From Pseudomonas nitroreducens (GTDB lineage: Bacteria; Pseudomonadota; Gammaproteobacteria; Pseudomonadales; Pseudomonadaceae): a stretch of DNA of 64,000 bases. Position numbers and translations under genes: made by a program. Positions within the stretch are counted from its first letter, which is position 1. Every line of letters begins with the position of its first letter. The stretch covers positions 248,001-312,000 of the forward strand of contig NZ_JACHLI010000004.1 of NCBI RefSeq assembly GCF_014204515.1, read 5' to 3'. Below the pieces are notes generated by a model that searched no databases, was not told the origin of the DNA, and worked only from the letters and a program-made list of their open reading frames with translations. This document shows positions 55,717 to 63,977 of this stretch, in pieces.

Positions 55717-56745
55717 TTACTTGCTGGCCCAGGCGTTGAAGCGTTGTTCCAGTTCCTCGCCGTGGTCGATCCAGAACTCGGTGTCCATGGCGCGCGCGTT
55801 CTCCAGGTTCTGCGGCGCGGTGGGCAGCTTCGGCGCGATGGCCGGGTCGATCAGCGGGATGGTGTTCTTGTTGGTCGGACCGTAGGGAATGCTCTCGGCG
55901 AAGACCTTCTGGTGCTCGGGCATGTTGGCCAGCGCGATGAACTGCTCGGAGAGCTCCTTCTTCGGGCTGCCCTTGACGATGGCCCAGTGGTCCAGGTCGT
56001 AGATGCTGCCGTTCCACTGCATGGCGAAGTCGCGGCCTTCCTTCTGCGCGGTGGCGACGCGGCCGTTGTAGGCGCTGGTCATCACCACGTCACCGGCGGC
56101 CAGCCACTGCAGCGGTTGCGCGCCGGCTTCCCACCACTGGATGTAGGGCTTGATCTCGTCGAGCTTCTTGAACGCACGGTCGACGCCTTCCTTGGTGCCC
56201 AGCACCTTGTACAGGTCGGCCTGCTTCACGCCATCGGCTTCCAGGGCGAATTCCAGGGTGAACTTGGCGCCACGGCGCAGGCCGCGCTTGCCGGGGAATT
56301 TCTTCACGTCCCAGAAATCGGCCCAGCCGCTGGGCGCACTGGCGAGTTTCTTGGCGTCGTAGGTGAGCACCGTGGACCAGATGAAGATGCCCACGCCACA
56401 GTCGCTGACAGCGGCGTCGAGGAAGTCCTCGCGCTTGCCCAGCTTCGACCAGTCGAGCTGCTCGAACAGGCCTTCGCTGCAACCGCGCATCAGTTCCGGG
56501 GATTCCACTTCGACCACGTCCCAGCTGGTCTTGCCGGTGTCGGCCATGACCTTGATCTTGGCCATCTCGCCGTTGTACTCGGCGCCCTGCACTGTGACCT
56601 TGGCCTGCTGCTCGAAGGGTTTGTAGAAGGCCTTTTCCTGGGCCACCTTGTTGTCGCCACCGAAGGACACCACGGTCAGTGTCTCGGCGTGGAGCTGGGC
56701 GGCGCCGCCGGCCAGCATCATCAGTGCTATGGCTTTCTTGAACAT
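55717..56745 (-). CDS. Periplasmic PotD-like ABC transporter binding protein (orphan)
   Basis: A 342-aa exported solute-binding protein (signal peptide about 1-20) of the spermidine/putrescine type: TLTVVSFGGDNKVAQEKAFYKPFEQQ, WDVVEVESPELMRGC and GDVVMTSAYNGRVATAQ. No permease or ATPase gene is adjacent, so it must pair with a distant transporter. Start is the ATG at 56745 with AGGAG upstream. It is first in the minus-strand unit with the kinase and lyase, implying that the substrate is an amine, amino acid or amino alcohol. Confidence 0.9.
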   Translation of the reverse strand: MFKKAIALMMLAGGAAQLHAETLTVVSFGGDNKVAQEKAFYKPFEQQAKVTVQGAEYNGEMAKIKVMADTGKTSWDVVEVESPELMRGCSEGLFEQLDWSKLGKREDFLDAAVSDCGVGIFIWSTVLTYDAKKLASAPSGWADFWDVKKFPGKRGLRRGAKFTLEFALEADGVKQADLYKVLGTKEGVDRAFKKLDEIKPYIQWWEAGAQPLQWLAAGDVVMTSAYNGRVATAQKEGRDFAMQWNGSIYDLDHWAIVKGSPKKELSEQFIALANMPEHQKVFAESIPYGPTNKNTIPLIDPAIAPKLPTAPQNLENARAMDTEFWIDHGEELEQRFNAWASK

Positions 56746-56969
56746 GCGATGACTCCTGAGCGGGCCAATCCGGCCCATGAATAAGAGGGCAGCTTCAAGA
56801 GTGGGGCGTTGCAGCGGGCCGAGCTGACAGGCCGACTGGCTCGCCCTCGGACATCAGGGAGAGGAACGGGCGGAACAGGTGTGGTCGTTCATGGGAAGGT
56901 GCTCCGTTTCTTGTTGTTGTTCGGATAGCTCGTTGTAGGACCAAGCTGAGGCGATTAAAACATCTTCCA

Positions 56970-56991
56970 AAACATGATGCATCATGTTTTT
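56970..56991. promoter_or_regulatory. Perfect 22-bp palindrome, GntR operator candidate
   Basis: Half-site AAAACATGATG and its exact complement meet without spacer, in the 334-base divergent region between the binding-protein unit (minus) and the SDR/GntR unit (plus). It is the only perfect long palindrome in the interval. A CATCTTCC stretch next to it (56963) may be a degenerate second half-site. GntR/FCD regulators commonly bind such symmetric sites. Confidence 0.7.
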
Positions 56992-57079
56992 ATTGGCGCC
57001 ATCGCTCCACGGATGTTCACAGATTGCGCGCCCGGATCGGCGATCCCGATCGGCGCCTCGCAGATAGAGAGGGAAGCCC

Positions 57080-57814
57080 ATGAACCAGACCCGCACCCTG
57101 CTGCTCACCGGCGCCAGCCGCGGCATCGGCCACGCCACGGTGAAGCACTTCAACGCCGCCGGCTGGCGCGTGTTCACCGCTTCGCGCCAGGACTGGAGCG
57201 CCGAATGTCCCTGGGCCGAAGGCCTGATCAACCACATCCACCTGGACCTGGAAGACATCGACAGCGTGCAGGCCAACCTGCCGCTGATCCGCGAGAAGCT
57301 CGGCGGCAGCCTACACGCGCTGGTGAACAACGCCGGCATTTCGCCCAAGGGCCCGGAAGGCGAACGCCTGGGCGTGCTGGGCAGCGACTACGCCACCTGG
57401 CTCAAGGTGTTCAACGTCAACCTGTTCTCCACCGCCTTGCTGGCGCGCGGGCTGTTCGACGAGCTGAAGGCGGCCAAGGGCTCGGTGATCAACGTCACTT
57501 CCATCGCCGGCTCCCGCGTGCATCCGTTCGCCGGTGCCGCCTACGCCTGCTCGAAGGCCGCGCTGGCGGCGCTGACCCGCGAGATGGCCCACGACTTCGG
57601 CCCCCACGGTGTGCGGGTCAACGCCATCGCGCCGGGGGAGATCGACACGGCCATCCTGTCCTCGGGCACCGAGCTGATCGTCGAGCGCGACATTCCCATG
57701 CACCGCCTGGGCAAGCCGGAGGAGGTCGCCTCGCTGATCCACTTCCTCTGCACCAGCGGCGCGTCCTACGTGAATGGCGCGGAAATCCACGTCAACGGCG
57801 GCCAGCATGTGTGA
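57080..57814 (+). CDS. Short-chain dehydrogenase/reductase
   Basis: A 244-aa classical SDR with GASRGIGHA (cofactor loop), NNAGIS, catalytic Ser in NVTSIAGS, YACSKAAL (Tyr-x-x-x-Lys) and VNAIAPGEIDT. The family fits an NAD(P)-dependent alcohol, aldehyde or ketone conversion in the cluster. Followed by the GntR gene with 72 bases between, so probably co-transcribed. Start ATG 57080. Confidence 0.93.
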   Translation: MNQTRTLLLTGASRGIGHATVKHFNAAGWRVFTASRQDWSAECPWAEGLINHIHLDLEDIDSVQANLPLIREKLGGSLHALVNNAGISPKGPEGERLGVLGSDYATWLKVFNVNLFSTALLARGLFDELKAAKGSVINVTSIAGSRVHPFAGAAYACSKAALAALTREMAHDFGPHGVRVNAIAPGEIDTAILSSGTELIVERDIPMHRLGKPEEVASLIHFLCTSGASYVNGAEIHVNGGQHV

Positions 57815-57886
57815 TCCCGCTGGCATCTGCCGCGCTCGATGCGCATCATGCGCGGCGGAAATGCCGCCGCACGCGATGAGAAAGCG

Positions 57887-58573
57887 ATGAACTACCCGAT
57901 CGATGGCCTGAATCACTCCTACCTCGGCAGCGGTGTCTACGCGCTGCTGCGCGAGGCGCTGGTCACCGGCCGCTTCAAGCCGGACGACCGCCTGCGCATC
58001 CGCGACCTGGCCCAGCAACTGGGCACCAGCGTCACCCCGGTGCGCGACGCCATCCTGCAACTGGCCAAGGAGCAGGCGCTGGTACTCAAGACGCCGCGCG
58101 ACATCCGCGTGCCGCTGCTCAGCCGCGAGCAGTACCTGGAAATCCGCAGCATCCGCGTGGCGCTCGAAGGCCTGGCCGCCGAGACCGCCGCCGAACGCGC
58201 CAGCGACGGGCAACTGGACGAGTTGGAAGCCAACATCCGCGAGAACCTCGACGCCATCCACGCCGATGACATGGTCCTGGCGCTAAAGCTCAACCAGGCC
58301 TTCCATTTCGCCCTCGCCGACATTGCCGGCATGCCGCTGCTGCGCGCCTTCCTCGACAGCCTGTGGATGCGCACCGGCCCGCTGATCGCCCAGGCCTACG
58401 CCGACTTCAGCGAGCGCATGGCCATCGAGCACCACTGGGACGTCCTGCGCGCCCTGCGCGAACGCAACGGCCCAGGCGCACGCGAAGCGATCCACGCCGA
58501 CCTGCTGGATGGCAGCGAGAAGATGCTGGAGTTCATCGCCCAGACCGAGGAGCCGGAGCAGGAAGCGGGCTGA
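57887..58573 (+). CDS. GntR-family regulator with FCD domain
   Basis: A 228-aa regulator: N-terminal winged helix-turn-helix (RLRIRDLAQQLGTSVTPVRDAILQLAKEQAL) and a C-terminal FCD helix bundle. Metal-binding histidines are in LNQAFHFALADI, IEHHWDVLRAL and AREAIHADLLDG. Usually an effector-released repressor of an adjacent catabolic operon. Start is the ATG at 57887 (MNYPIDGLNHSYLGSG). Its likely site is the palindrome at 56970. Confidence 0.9.
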   Translation: MNYPIDGLNHSYLGSGVYALLREALVTGRFKPDDRLRIRDLAQQLGTSVTPVRDAILQLAKEQALVLKTPRDIRVPLLSREQYLEIRSIRVALEGLAAETAAERASDGQLDELEANIRENLDAIHADDMVLALKLNQAFHFALADIAGMPLLRAFLDSLWMRTGPLIAQAYADFSERMAIEHHWDVLRALRERNGPGAREAIHADLLDGSEKMLEFIAQTEEPEQEAG

Positions 58574-58645
58574 GCCTCAGTGCTTTTTGCAGGAGCGCGC
58601 CATGCGCGCGATCGCAGGCCAGGCGCTGGAGTCTTGGTGGCATTG

Positions 58646-58735
58646 GTAGGAGCGGATTTATCCGCGATCCGGCCATCAGGCCGGCTCTCGAGTCCCGGCC
58701 TGCGCCGGGATTTCGCGGAGAAGCTCCGCTCCTAC
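58646..58735. repeat. Degenerate REP-type palindrome, GTAGGAGCGGA family
   Basis: Outer arms GTAGGAGCGGATTTATCCGC and its near complement, with an internal CCGGCATCAGG-like and GTCCCGGCCTGCGCCGGGA palindrome. A short GGAGCGCGCCATGCGCGCG element lies just before it (58590-58616). Confidence 0.82.
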
Positions 58736-58748
58736 GAAGAGCGCGGAT

Positions 58749-59948
58749 TCAGACCGCGCCTTCCTGGCGCAGCGCCGCGATGGCCGCTGCGTCGTAGCCC
58801 AGTCCGGCCAGCACCTCATCGGTGTGCTCACCCAGCTTTGGCCCGATCCACTCGGCGCTGCCGGGGGTGTCGGAGAGCTTGGGCACGATCCCCGGCATGC
58901 GGAAGGATTTGCCGTCCGGCAGCTTGGCCGAGAGGAACATCTCGCGGGCGAGGAATTGCGGGTCGCTGAACATGTCCTCGGCGGAGAAAATGCGGCTGGC
59001 CGGCACTTCGGCTTCATTGAGCACCTTGAGCACCGTATCCAGCGATTCGGAGCGCGCCCAGCGGTCGATGATGCCGTACAGCTCGTCGCGGCGGGCATCG
59101 CGGCCGTCGTTGCTGGCCAGGGTCGGGTCTTCGGCCAGGTCGAGGCGGCCGATGGCGGTCATGAAGCGGCGGAAGATGGCATCGCCATTGGCGGCGATCT
59201 GCACGTGCTTGCCGTCGGCGGTGGTGTGCACGGAGGAGGGGGTGATGCCGGGCATGATGTTGCCGGTGCGCTCGCGGATGAAGCCGAACACGTCGAATTC
59301 CGGGACCATGGATTCCATCATGGCGAACACCGCCTCGTAGAGCGCCACGTCCACCACCTGGCCGGCGCCGCCGTTCACCTCGCGGTGCCGCAGCGCCATC
59401 AGCGCGCCGATCACGCCCCACAGCGCGGCGATGGAGTCGCCGATGGAGATGCCGGTACGCACCGGCGGGCGGTCCTCGAAGCCGGTGATGTAGCGCAGCC
59501 CGCCCATTGACTCGCCCACCGCGCCGAAGCCCGGCTGGTCCTTGTAGGGGCCGCTCTGGCCGAAGCCGGACAGACGCACCATCACCAGCTGCGGGTTCAG
59601 CGCGTGGATCACGTCCCAGCCCAGGCCGAGCTTCTCCAGCACGCCGGGGCGGAAGTTCTCGATCAGGATGTCGGCTTCGGCCAGCAGCTTCTTCAGCACC
59701 TCGCGGCCGGACTCGTGCTTGAGGTTCAGGGTCAGCGAGCGCTTGTTGCGCGCCTGCACGAACCACCACAGCGAGGTGCCCTCGTAGAGCTTGCGCCACT
59801 TGCGCAGCGGGTCGCCGCCATCGGGCGATTCGACCTTGATCACCTCGGCACCGAACTCCGCGCACAGGCGCGAGGCGAAGGGCCCGGCGATCAGGGTGCC
59901 CAGTTCGATGACCTTGAGGCCGGCGAGGGGTTTGGCGGTGCTGTTCAT
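58749..59948 (-). CDS. Class III CoA-transferase (CaiB/BaiF family)
   Basis: A 399-aa formyl-CoA-transferase-fold enzyme starting with LKVIELGTLIAGPFASRLCAEFGAEVIKVE. The catalytic aspartate is Asp171 in ISIGDSIAAL. It transfers CoA between a carboxylic acid and an acyl-CoA by the ordered mixed-anhydride mechanism. It is on the opposite strand to the SDR/GntR genes and adjacent to that cluster, so it may activate the acid produced there; the substrate is not defined. Start is the ATG at 59948. Confidence 0.9.
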   Translation of the reverse strand: MNSTAKPLAGLKVIELGTLIAGPFASRLCAEFGAEVIKVESPDGGDPLRKWRKLYEGTSLWWFVQARNKRSLTLNLKHESGREVLKKLLAEADILIENFRPGVLEKLGLGWDVIHALNPQLVMVRLSGFGQSGPYKDQPGFGAVGESMGGLRYITGFEDRPPVRTGISIGDSIAALWGVIGALMALRHREVNGGAGQVVDVALYEAVFAMMESMVPEFDVFGFIRERTGNIMPGITPSSVHTTADGKHVQIAANGDAIFRRFMTAIGRLDLAEDPTLASNDGRDARRDELYGIIDRWARSESLDTVLKVLNEAEVPASRIFSAEDMFSDPQFLAREMFLSAKLPDGKSFRMPGIVPKLSDTPGSAEWIGPKLGEHTDEVLAGLGYDAAAIAALRQEGAV

Positions 59949-60206
59949 CGCGCTGTCCGATCAGAGAGGAATCGCCGGACTCTAACGCTTGTGCGCCGCT
60001 TCGAACAGGCCGCCGGGCAGACGTCGGACTCCTGTGCTTTGCGCCGGCCCTGAGCGCGCGTAGAGTAGCGACAGTCAGACTATTCTCACTTCAGTTCGCT
60101 CGCTTTCGGGCAGGTAAACCGTCATGTGTTCGTCATCCCTCCAGCAGTCCGGCGTCCTTGCGGCATTCCCCGCGGAATGCGCGCAGACAGCGGGCGAGGG
60201 GGCTGC

Positions 60207-61385
60207 ATGACGTTGCATTTGCCGACGCTGGTTGTCGTCGACCTCTATGTACTGACCCTGGTCGGGGTGCTGATGGCTTTCGCCTGGCACAGCGGCCGCC
60301 GCGATCCGACCCTGGGCTACATGAGCGCCGCGCTGCTGCTGGGCGCCATCGGCACCTTCCTCGCGACCCTGCGCGGCATGGGCATCGACTGGGTGGCGAT
60401 CCTGCTGGGCAACGTCGTCCTGCACCTGTGCTCGGCGCTGACCTGGACCGCCATGCGCGTGTTCGCCGGGCGCAAGCCGAACTGGCCGTTGATCGGCGCA
60501 GGGGCGGCATTCTGGGCGGTGCTCTGCCTGATCCCGGCCTTCTATGAGTCCCTCGCCGCGCGGGTGCTGGTCAGCACGGCGATCACCATCGTCTATTGCC
60601 TGGCGTCCATCGCCGAACTCTGGCGCAGCCGTCTCAAGCTGGAAGTGGAGCTGCGTCCGACCCTGGCCCTGCTGCTTTTGCATACCCTGGTCTACGGCGT
60701 GCGCCTGGCGGTGGACCGTGGCATGCCGTTCCAGAGCGTGGCGGACAATGGCCAGGGCTCGACCTTCTTCACCTTCCTGGTCTTCGAGACCATGCTGTTC
60801 GCCATCGGCATCGCCTTCGCCACCCTGGCGATGGTCAAGGAGCGCGCCGAGCTGCAATTCCGCAGCGCCGCCCTGAGCGATCCGTTGACCGGCGTGGGCA
60901 ACCGCCGCGCCTTCATGGAGACCGGCGAGCGCCTGCTGCGCCTGTGTGTCGAGCGCGGCGAGCAGGCGTCGCTGCTGCTCTGCGACCTGGACAACTTCAA
61001 GCGCCTCAACGATTCCTTCGGCCACCCGGCCGGTGACCGCGTGCTGGTGGAGTTCAGCCGGATTACCGCCTCGCGGATGCGCAAGCACGACCAGTTCGCC
61101 CGCATCGGCGGCGAGGAGTTCGCCTGCCTGCTGGTGGCCGCCGACACCGAGGGCGCCTGCCAGGTGGCCGAGCGGGTGCGCCGCGAGTTCGCCGAGCTGC
61201 CGTTCATGGCCGAGGGCCAGCTCAGCGTCAGCATCGGTATTGCCACCACCCGCGAGGCCGGGCACGACCTGCTGCGCCTGCTGTCGCTGGCCGACCAGGC
61301 GCTCTACGCCGCCAAGGCCAAGGGCCGCAACCGCATCGAACTGGCCGCGCCGGAGCCGGGAACCGACCGACGTCCGCGTTCTTGA
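60207..61385 (+). CDS. Membrane-anchored GGDEF diguanylate cyclase
   Basis: A 392-aa protein with about six N-terminal transmembrane helices (residues 1-215) and a C-terminal GGDEF domain. The catalytic signature is GGEEF at 301-305 and the inhibitory site RKHD lies five residues before it (292-295), so product inhibition is expected. DPLTGVGNRRAFME and CDLDNFKRLNDSFGHPAGDRVL are the other nucleotide-site motifs. The ATG at 60207 has GAGGGGG upstream. First of three plus-strand genes with yaeQ and recJ. Confidence 0.94.
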   Translation: MTLHLPTLVVVDLYVLTLVGVLMAFAWHSGRRDPTLGYMSAALLLGAIGTFLATLRGMGIDWVAILLGNVVLHLCSALTWTAMRVFAGRKPNWPLIGAGAAFWAVLCLIPAFYESLAARVLVSTAITIVYCLASIAELWRSRLKLEVELRPTLALLLLHTLVYGVRLAVDRGMPFQSVADNGQGSTFFTFLVFETMLFAIGIAFATLAMVKERAELQFRSAALSDPLTGVGNRRAFMETGERLLRLCVERGEQASLLLCDLDNFKRLNDSFGHPAGDRVLVEFSRITASRMRKHDQFARIGGEEFACLLVAADTEGACQVAERVRREFAELPFMAEGQLSVSIGIATTREAGHDLLRLLSLADQALYAAKAKGRNRIELAAPEPGTDRRPRS

Positions 61386-61446
61386 TCAGCCGAGCCGGTG
61401 CTTTCGCGGTAGACTTGCCGCCTTCGAAAATTCGCCGGGAACCTTC

Positions 61447-61986
61447 ATGGCTCAGCCCTCCACGACCTACAAAGCCGATATCAGCCTGACCGACCTCGAC
61501 CGTGGGGTCTACGAGACCCTGCGCTTCACCGTCGCCCGCCATCCCTCGGAAACCGAGGAGCGCCTGGCGGTGCGCCTGCTGGCCTACGTCATCTGGTACA
61601 ACGAGCAGCTGGCTTTCGGTCGCGGTCTGTCGGACGTGGAAGAGCCGTCGCTCTGGGAAAAGAGCCTGGACGACCGTGTCCTGCACTGGATCGAAGTAGG
61701 CCAGCCCGACGCCGACCGCCTGACCTGGTGCTCGCGCCGCTGCGAGAAGCTGACCCTGGTGGCCTACGGCAACCTGCGCGTGTGGACCACCAAGGTGCTC
61801 GACAGCGTGCGCCACCTGAAGAACCTCAACGTCGTCGCCATGCCCCAGGAAGCGCTGGAGGAGGTCTCCCGTGACCTGCCGCGTTCGATCAACTGGACCG
61901 TGATGATCAGCGAAGGGACCCTCTTCGTCACCGACGAACGCGGCCAGCACGAGCTGCAGGTCGAATGGCTGATGGGCGAGCGATAA
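61447..61986 (+). CDS. yaeQ: YaeQ family protein
   Basis: A 179-aa protein of the PD-(D/E)XK-like YaeQ fold: YKADISLTDLDRGVYETLRFTVARHPSETEERLAVRLLAYVIWY and LPRSINWTVMISEGTLFVTD are characteristic. Function poorly defined. The ATG at 61447 gives the conserved start MAQPSTTYKADISLTD. 61 bases after the GGDEF gene and 68 before recJ. Confidence 0.93.
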   Translation: MAQPSTTYKADISLTDLDRGVYETLRFTVARHPSETEERLAVRLLAYVIWYNEQLAFGRGLSDVEEPSLWEKSLDDRVLHWIEVGQPDADRLTWCSRRCEKLTLVAYGNLRVWTTKVLDSVRHLKNLNVVAMPQEALEEVSRDLPRSINWTVMISEGTLFVTDERGQHELQVEWLMGER

Positions 61987-62054
61987 GTATCAGATCGACC
62001 CGCTGTAACCAGGGCGTCGGGATCGGCGCCTGAGACGAAACAACTGGAACACCC

Positions 62055-63770
62055 ATGCGCATCGAATCCCGCCCGCTCCCGGACACCCTGCCCAACCTGG
62101 GCGACCTGCCGCCGCTGCTGACCCGTCTCTACGCCGCCCGTGGCGTACAGAGTGCCGAAGAGCTGGACAAGGGCCTGGCGCGGCTGATCCCGTACCAGCA
62201 GCTCAAGGGCGTGGACGCGGCGGTGGAGCTGCTGGTCGACGCGCTGGAGAAGGGCCAGCGGATTCTCTACGTCGGCGACTTCGACGCCGACGGTGCCACC
62301 GCCAGCAGCGTCGGTGTGCTGGCGCTGCGCATGCTCGGCGCCGCCTGGGTCGATTACCTGGTACCCAACCGCTTCGAGTACGGCTACGGCCTGACCCCGG
62401 AAATCGTCGCCGTGGCGCTGGAAAAGCGTCCGGAACTGCTGGTCACCGTGGACAACGGCATCTCCAGCATCGACGGCGTCGCTGCTGCCAAGGCTGCCGG
62501 CCTGCGCGTGCTGGTCACCGACCACCACCTGCCGGGGGCGGAACTGCCCGCCGCCGATGCCATCGTCAACCCGAACCAGCCCGGCTGCGAGTTCCCCAGC
62601 AAGGCCATGGCCGGTGTCGGCGTGATCTTCTACGTGATGCTCGCCCTGCGCGCCCGCCTGCGTGAGCGCGGCTGGTTCGCCGCCCGCGGCATCGCCGAGC
62701 CGAACCTCGCCGAACTGCTCGACCTGGTGTCCCTGGGCAGCGTCGCCGACGTGGTGCCGCTGGACGCCAACAACCGCATCCTGGTGCACCAGGGGCTTGC
62801 GCGCATCCGCGCCGGCCGCGCCCGTCCGGGCCTGCGTGCGCTGCTGGAAGTGGCCGGACGCGATTGCCGGCGGATCACTTCCACGGACCTGGGCTTCATC
62901 CTCGGCCCACGGCTGAATGCCGCCGGCCGCCTGGACGACATGTCCCTGGGGATCGAGCTGCTGCTCTGCGAGGACGACGCCGTCGCCCGCGACATGGCGG
63001 TGCAGCTCGACCAGCTCAACCAGGACCGCAAGGCCATCGAGCAGGGCATGCAGCGCGAGGCGCTGGCCCAGCTCAAGGAACTGCCGGTGGAGGAGATGCC
63101 CTTCGGCCTGTGCCTGTTCGACCCGGAATGGCACCAGGGCGTGATCGGCATCCTCGCCTCGCGCCTGAAGGAGCGTTACCACCGCCCGACCATCGCCTTC
63201 GCCGATGCCGGCGACGGCACGCTCAAGGGTTCGGCGCGTTCGGTGCCGGGCTTCCATATCCGCGATGCGCTGGACGCCGTGGCCGCACGCCATACCGGGC
63301 TGATCAGCAAGTTCGGTGGCCACGCCATGGCTGCCGGCCTGTCGCTGCCGCAGGAAAACTTCGGTGCCTTCGCCGCTGCCTTCGACGCCGAAGTGCGTCG
63401 CCAGCTGGATGAACAGGACCTCACCGGCCGCCTGCTGTCCGACGGCCAGCTGGGCGCCGAGGAATTCCACCTGGAACTGGCCCGCGCCCTGCGCCAGGCC
63501 GGCCCCTGGGGCCAGCATTTCCCCGAGCCGCTGTTCCACGGCATCTTCCAGATCATCCAGCAGCGCGTGGTCGGCGAGCGTCACCTGAAGCTGGTGCTCA
63601 AGACCGAGTGCGGCTCGCTGCAGCTGGACGCCATCGCCTTCAACATCGACCGCGAGATCTGGCCGAACCCCACCGTGCGCTGGGCGGAAGTGGCCTACAA
63701 GCTGGACGTCAACGAATTCCGCGGCAACGAGACGGTGCAGCTGATGGTGGCGCATATCGCGCCGCGCTGA
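62055..63770 (+). CDS. recJ: Single-strand DNA exonuclease RecJ
   Basis: 5'-3' exonuclease of recombination and mismatch repair. The 571-aa DHH-family protein has YVGDFDADGATASS, TVDNGISS, the TDHHLPG triad, and DLVSLGSVADVVPL, followed by the DHHA1 domain and a C-terminal OB-fold region. Start is the ATG at 62055. Ends just before a cluster of extragenic palindromes. Confidence 0.97.
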   Translation: MRIESRPLPDTLPNLGDLPPLLTRLYAARGVQSAEELDKGLARLIPYQQLKGVDAAVELLVDALEKGQRILYVGDFDADGATASSVGVLALRMLGAAWVDYLVPNRFEYGYGLTPEIVAVALEKRPELLVTVDNGISSIDGVAAAKAAGLRVLVTDHHLPGAELPAADAIVNPNQPGCEFPSKAMAGVGVIFYVMLALRARLRERGWFAARGIAEPNLAELLDLVSLGSVADVVPLDANNRILVHQGLARIRAGRARPGLRALLEVAGRDCRRITSTDLGFILGPRLNAAGRLDDMSLGIELLLCEDDAVARDMAVQLDQLNQDRKAIEQGMQREALAQLKELPVEEMPFGLCLFDPEWHQGVIGILASRLKERYHRPTIAFADAGDGTLKGSARSVPGFHIRDALDAVAARHTGLISKFGGHAMAAGLSLPQENFGAFAAAFDAEVRRQLDEQDLTGRLLSDGQLGAEEFHLELARALRQAGPWGQHFPEPLFHGIFQIIQQRVVGERHLKLVLKTECGSLQLDAIAFNIDREIWPNPTVRWAEVAYKLDVNEFRGNETVQLMVAHIAPR

Positions 63771-63798
63771 TGCTTCGGCGCCGTCGCTGGCTGGTTTC

Positions 63799-63867
63799 GT
63801 AGGAGCGGACTCCGTCCGCGATAGGTCCGCAGCGGCGGGAAGACATCGCGGATGAATCCGCTCCTAC
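63799..63867. repeat. REP-type palindrome, GTAGGAGCGGA family
   Basis: Arms GTAGGAGCGGACTCCGTCC... (63799-63822) and ATCGCGGATGAATCCGCTCC... (63845-63867), the right one diverged in the middle. The 230 bases 63771-64000 are gene-free. Confidence 0.88.
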
Positions 63868-63906
63868 GGACCGACCGCAACCACGGATATGAATGCGCAC
63901 CCCCAG

Positions 63907-63933
63907 CAGGAGCGGGCCATGCCCGCGATCGCG
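63907..63933. repeat. Short AGGAGCGGGCCATGCCCGCG element
   Basis: Related to the element at 58590-58616: AGGAGC, then a G/C palindrome around CAT, then GATCGC. It appears to be a separate sub-family near GTAGGAGCGGA copies. Confidence 0.6.
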
Positions 63934-63977
63934 CGCACGGCGCGCTCTGCAATTCGGCCCCGACGTCGGAGGGATTC

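Noticed and set aside
58749..59948. Glutaryl-CoA pathway CoA-transferase (gcdG)
   Set aside because: No glutaryl-CoA dehydrogenase is adjacent and the N-terminal sequence differs from gcdG as I recall it, so a specific substrate is not claimed.
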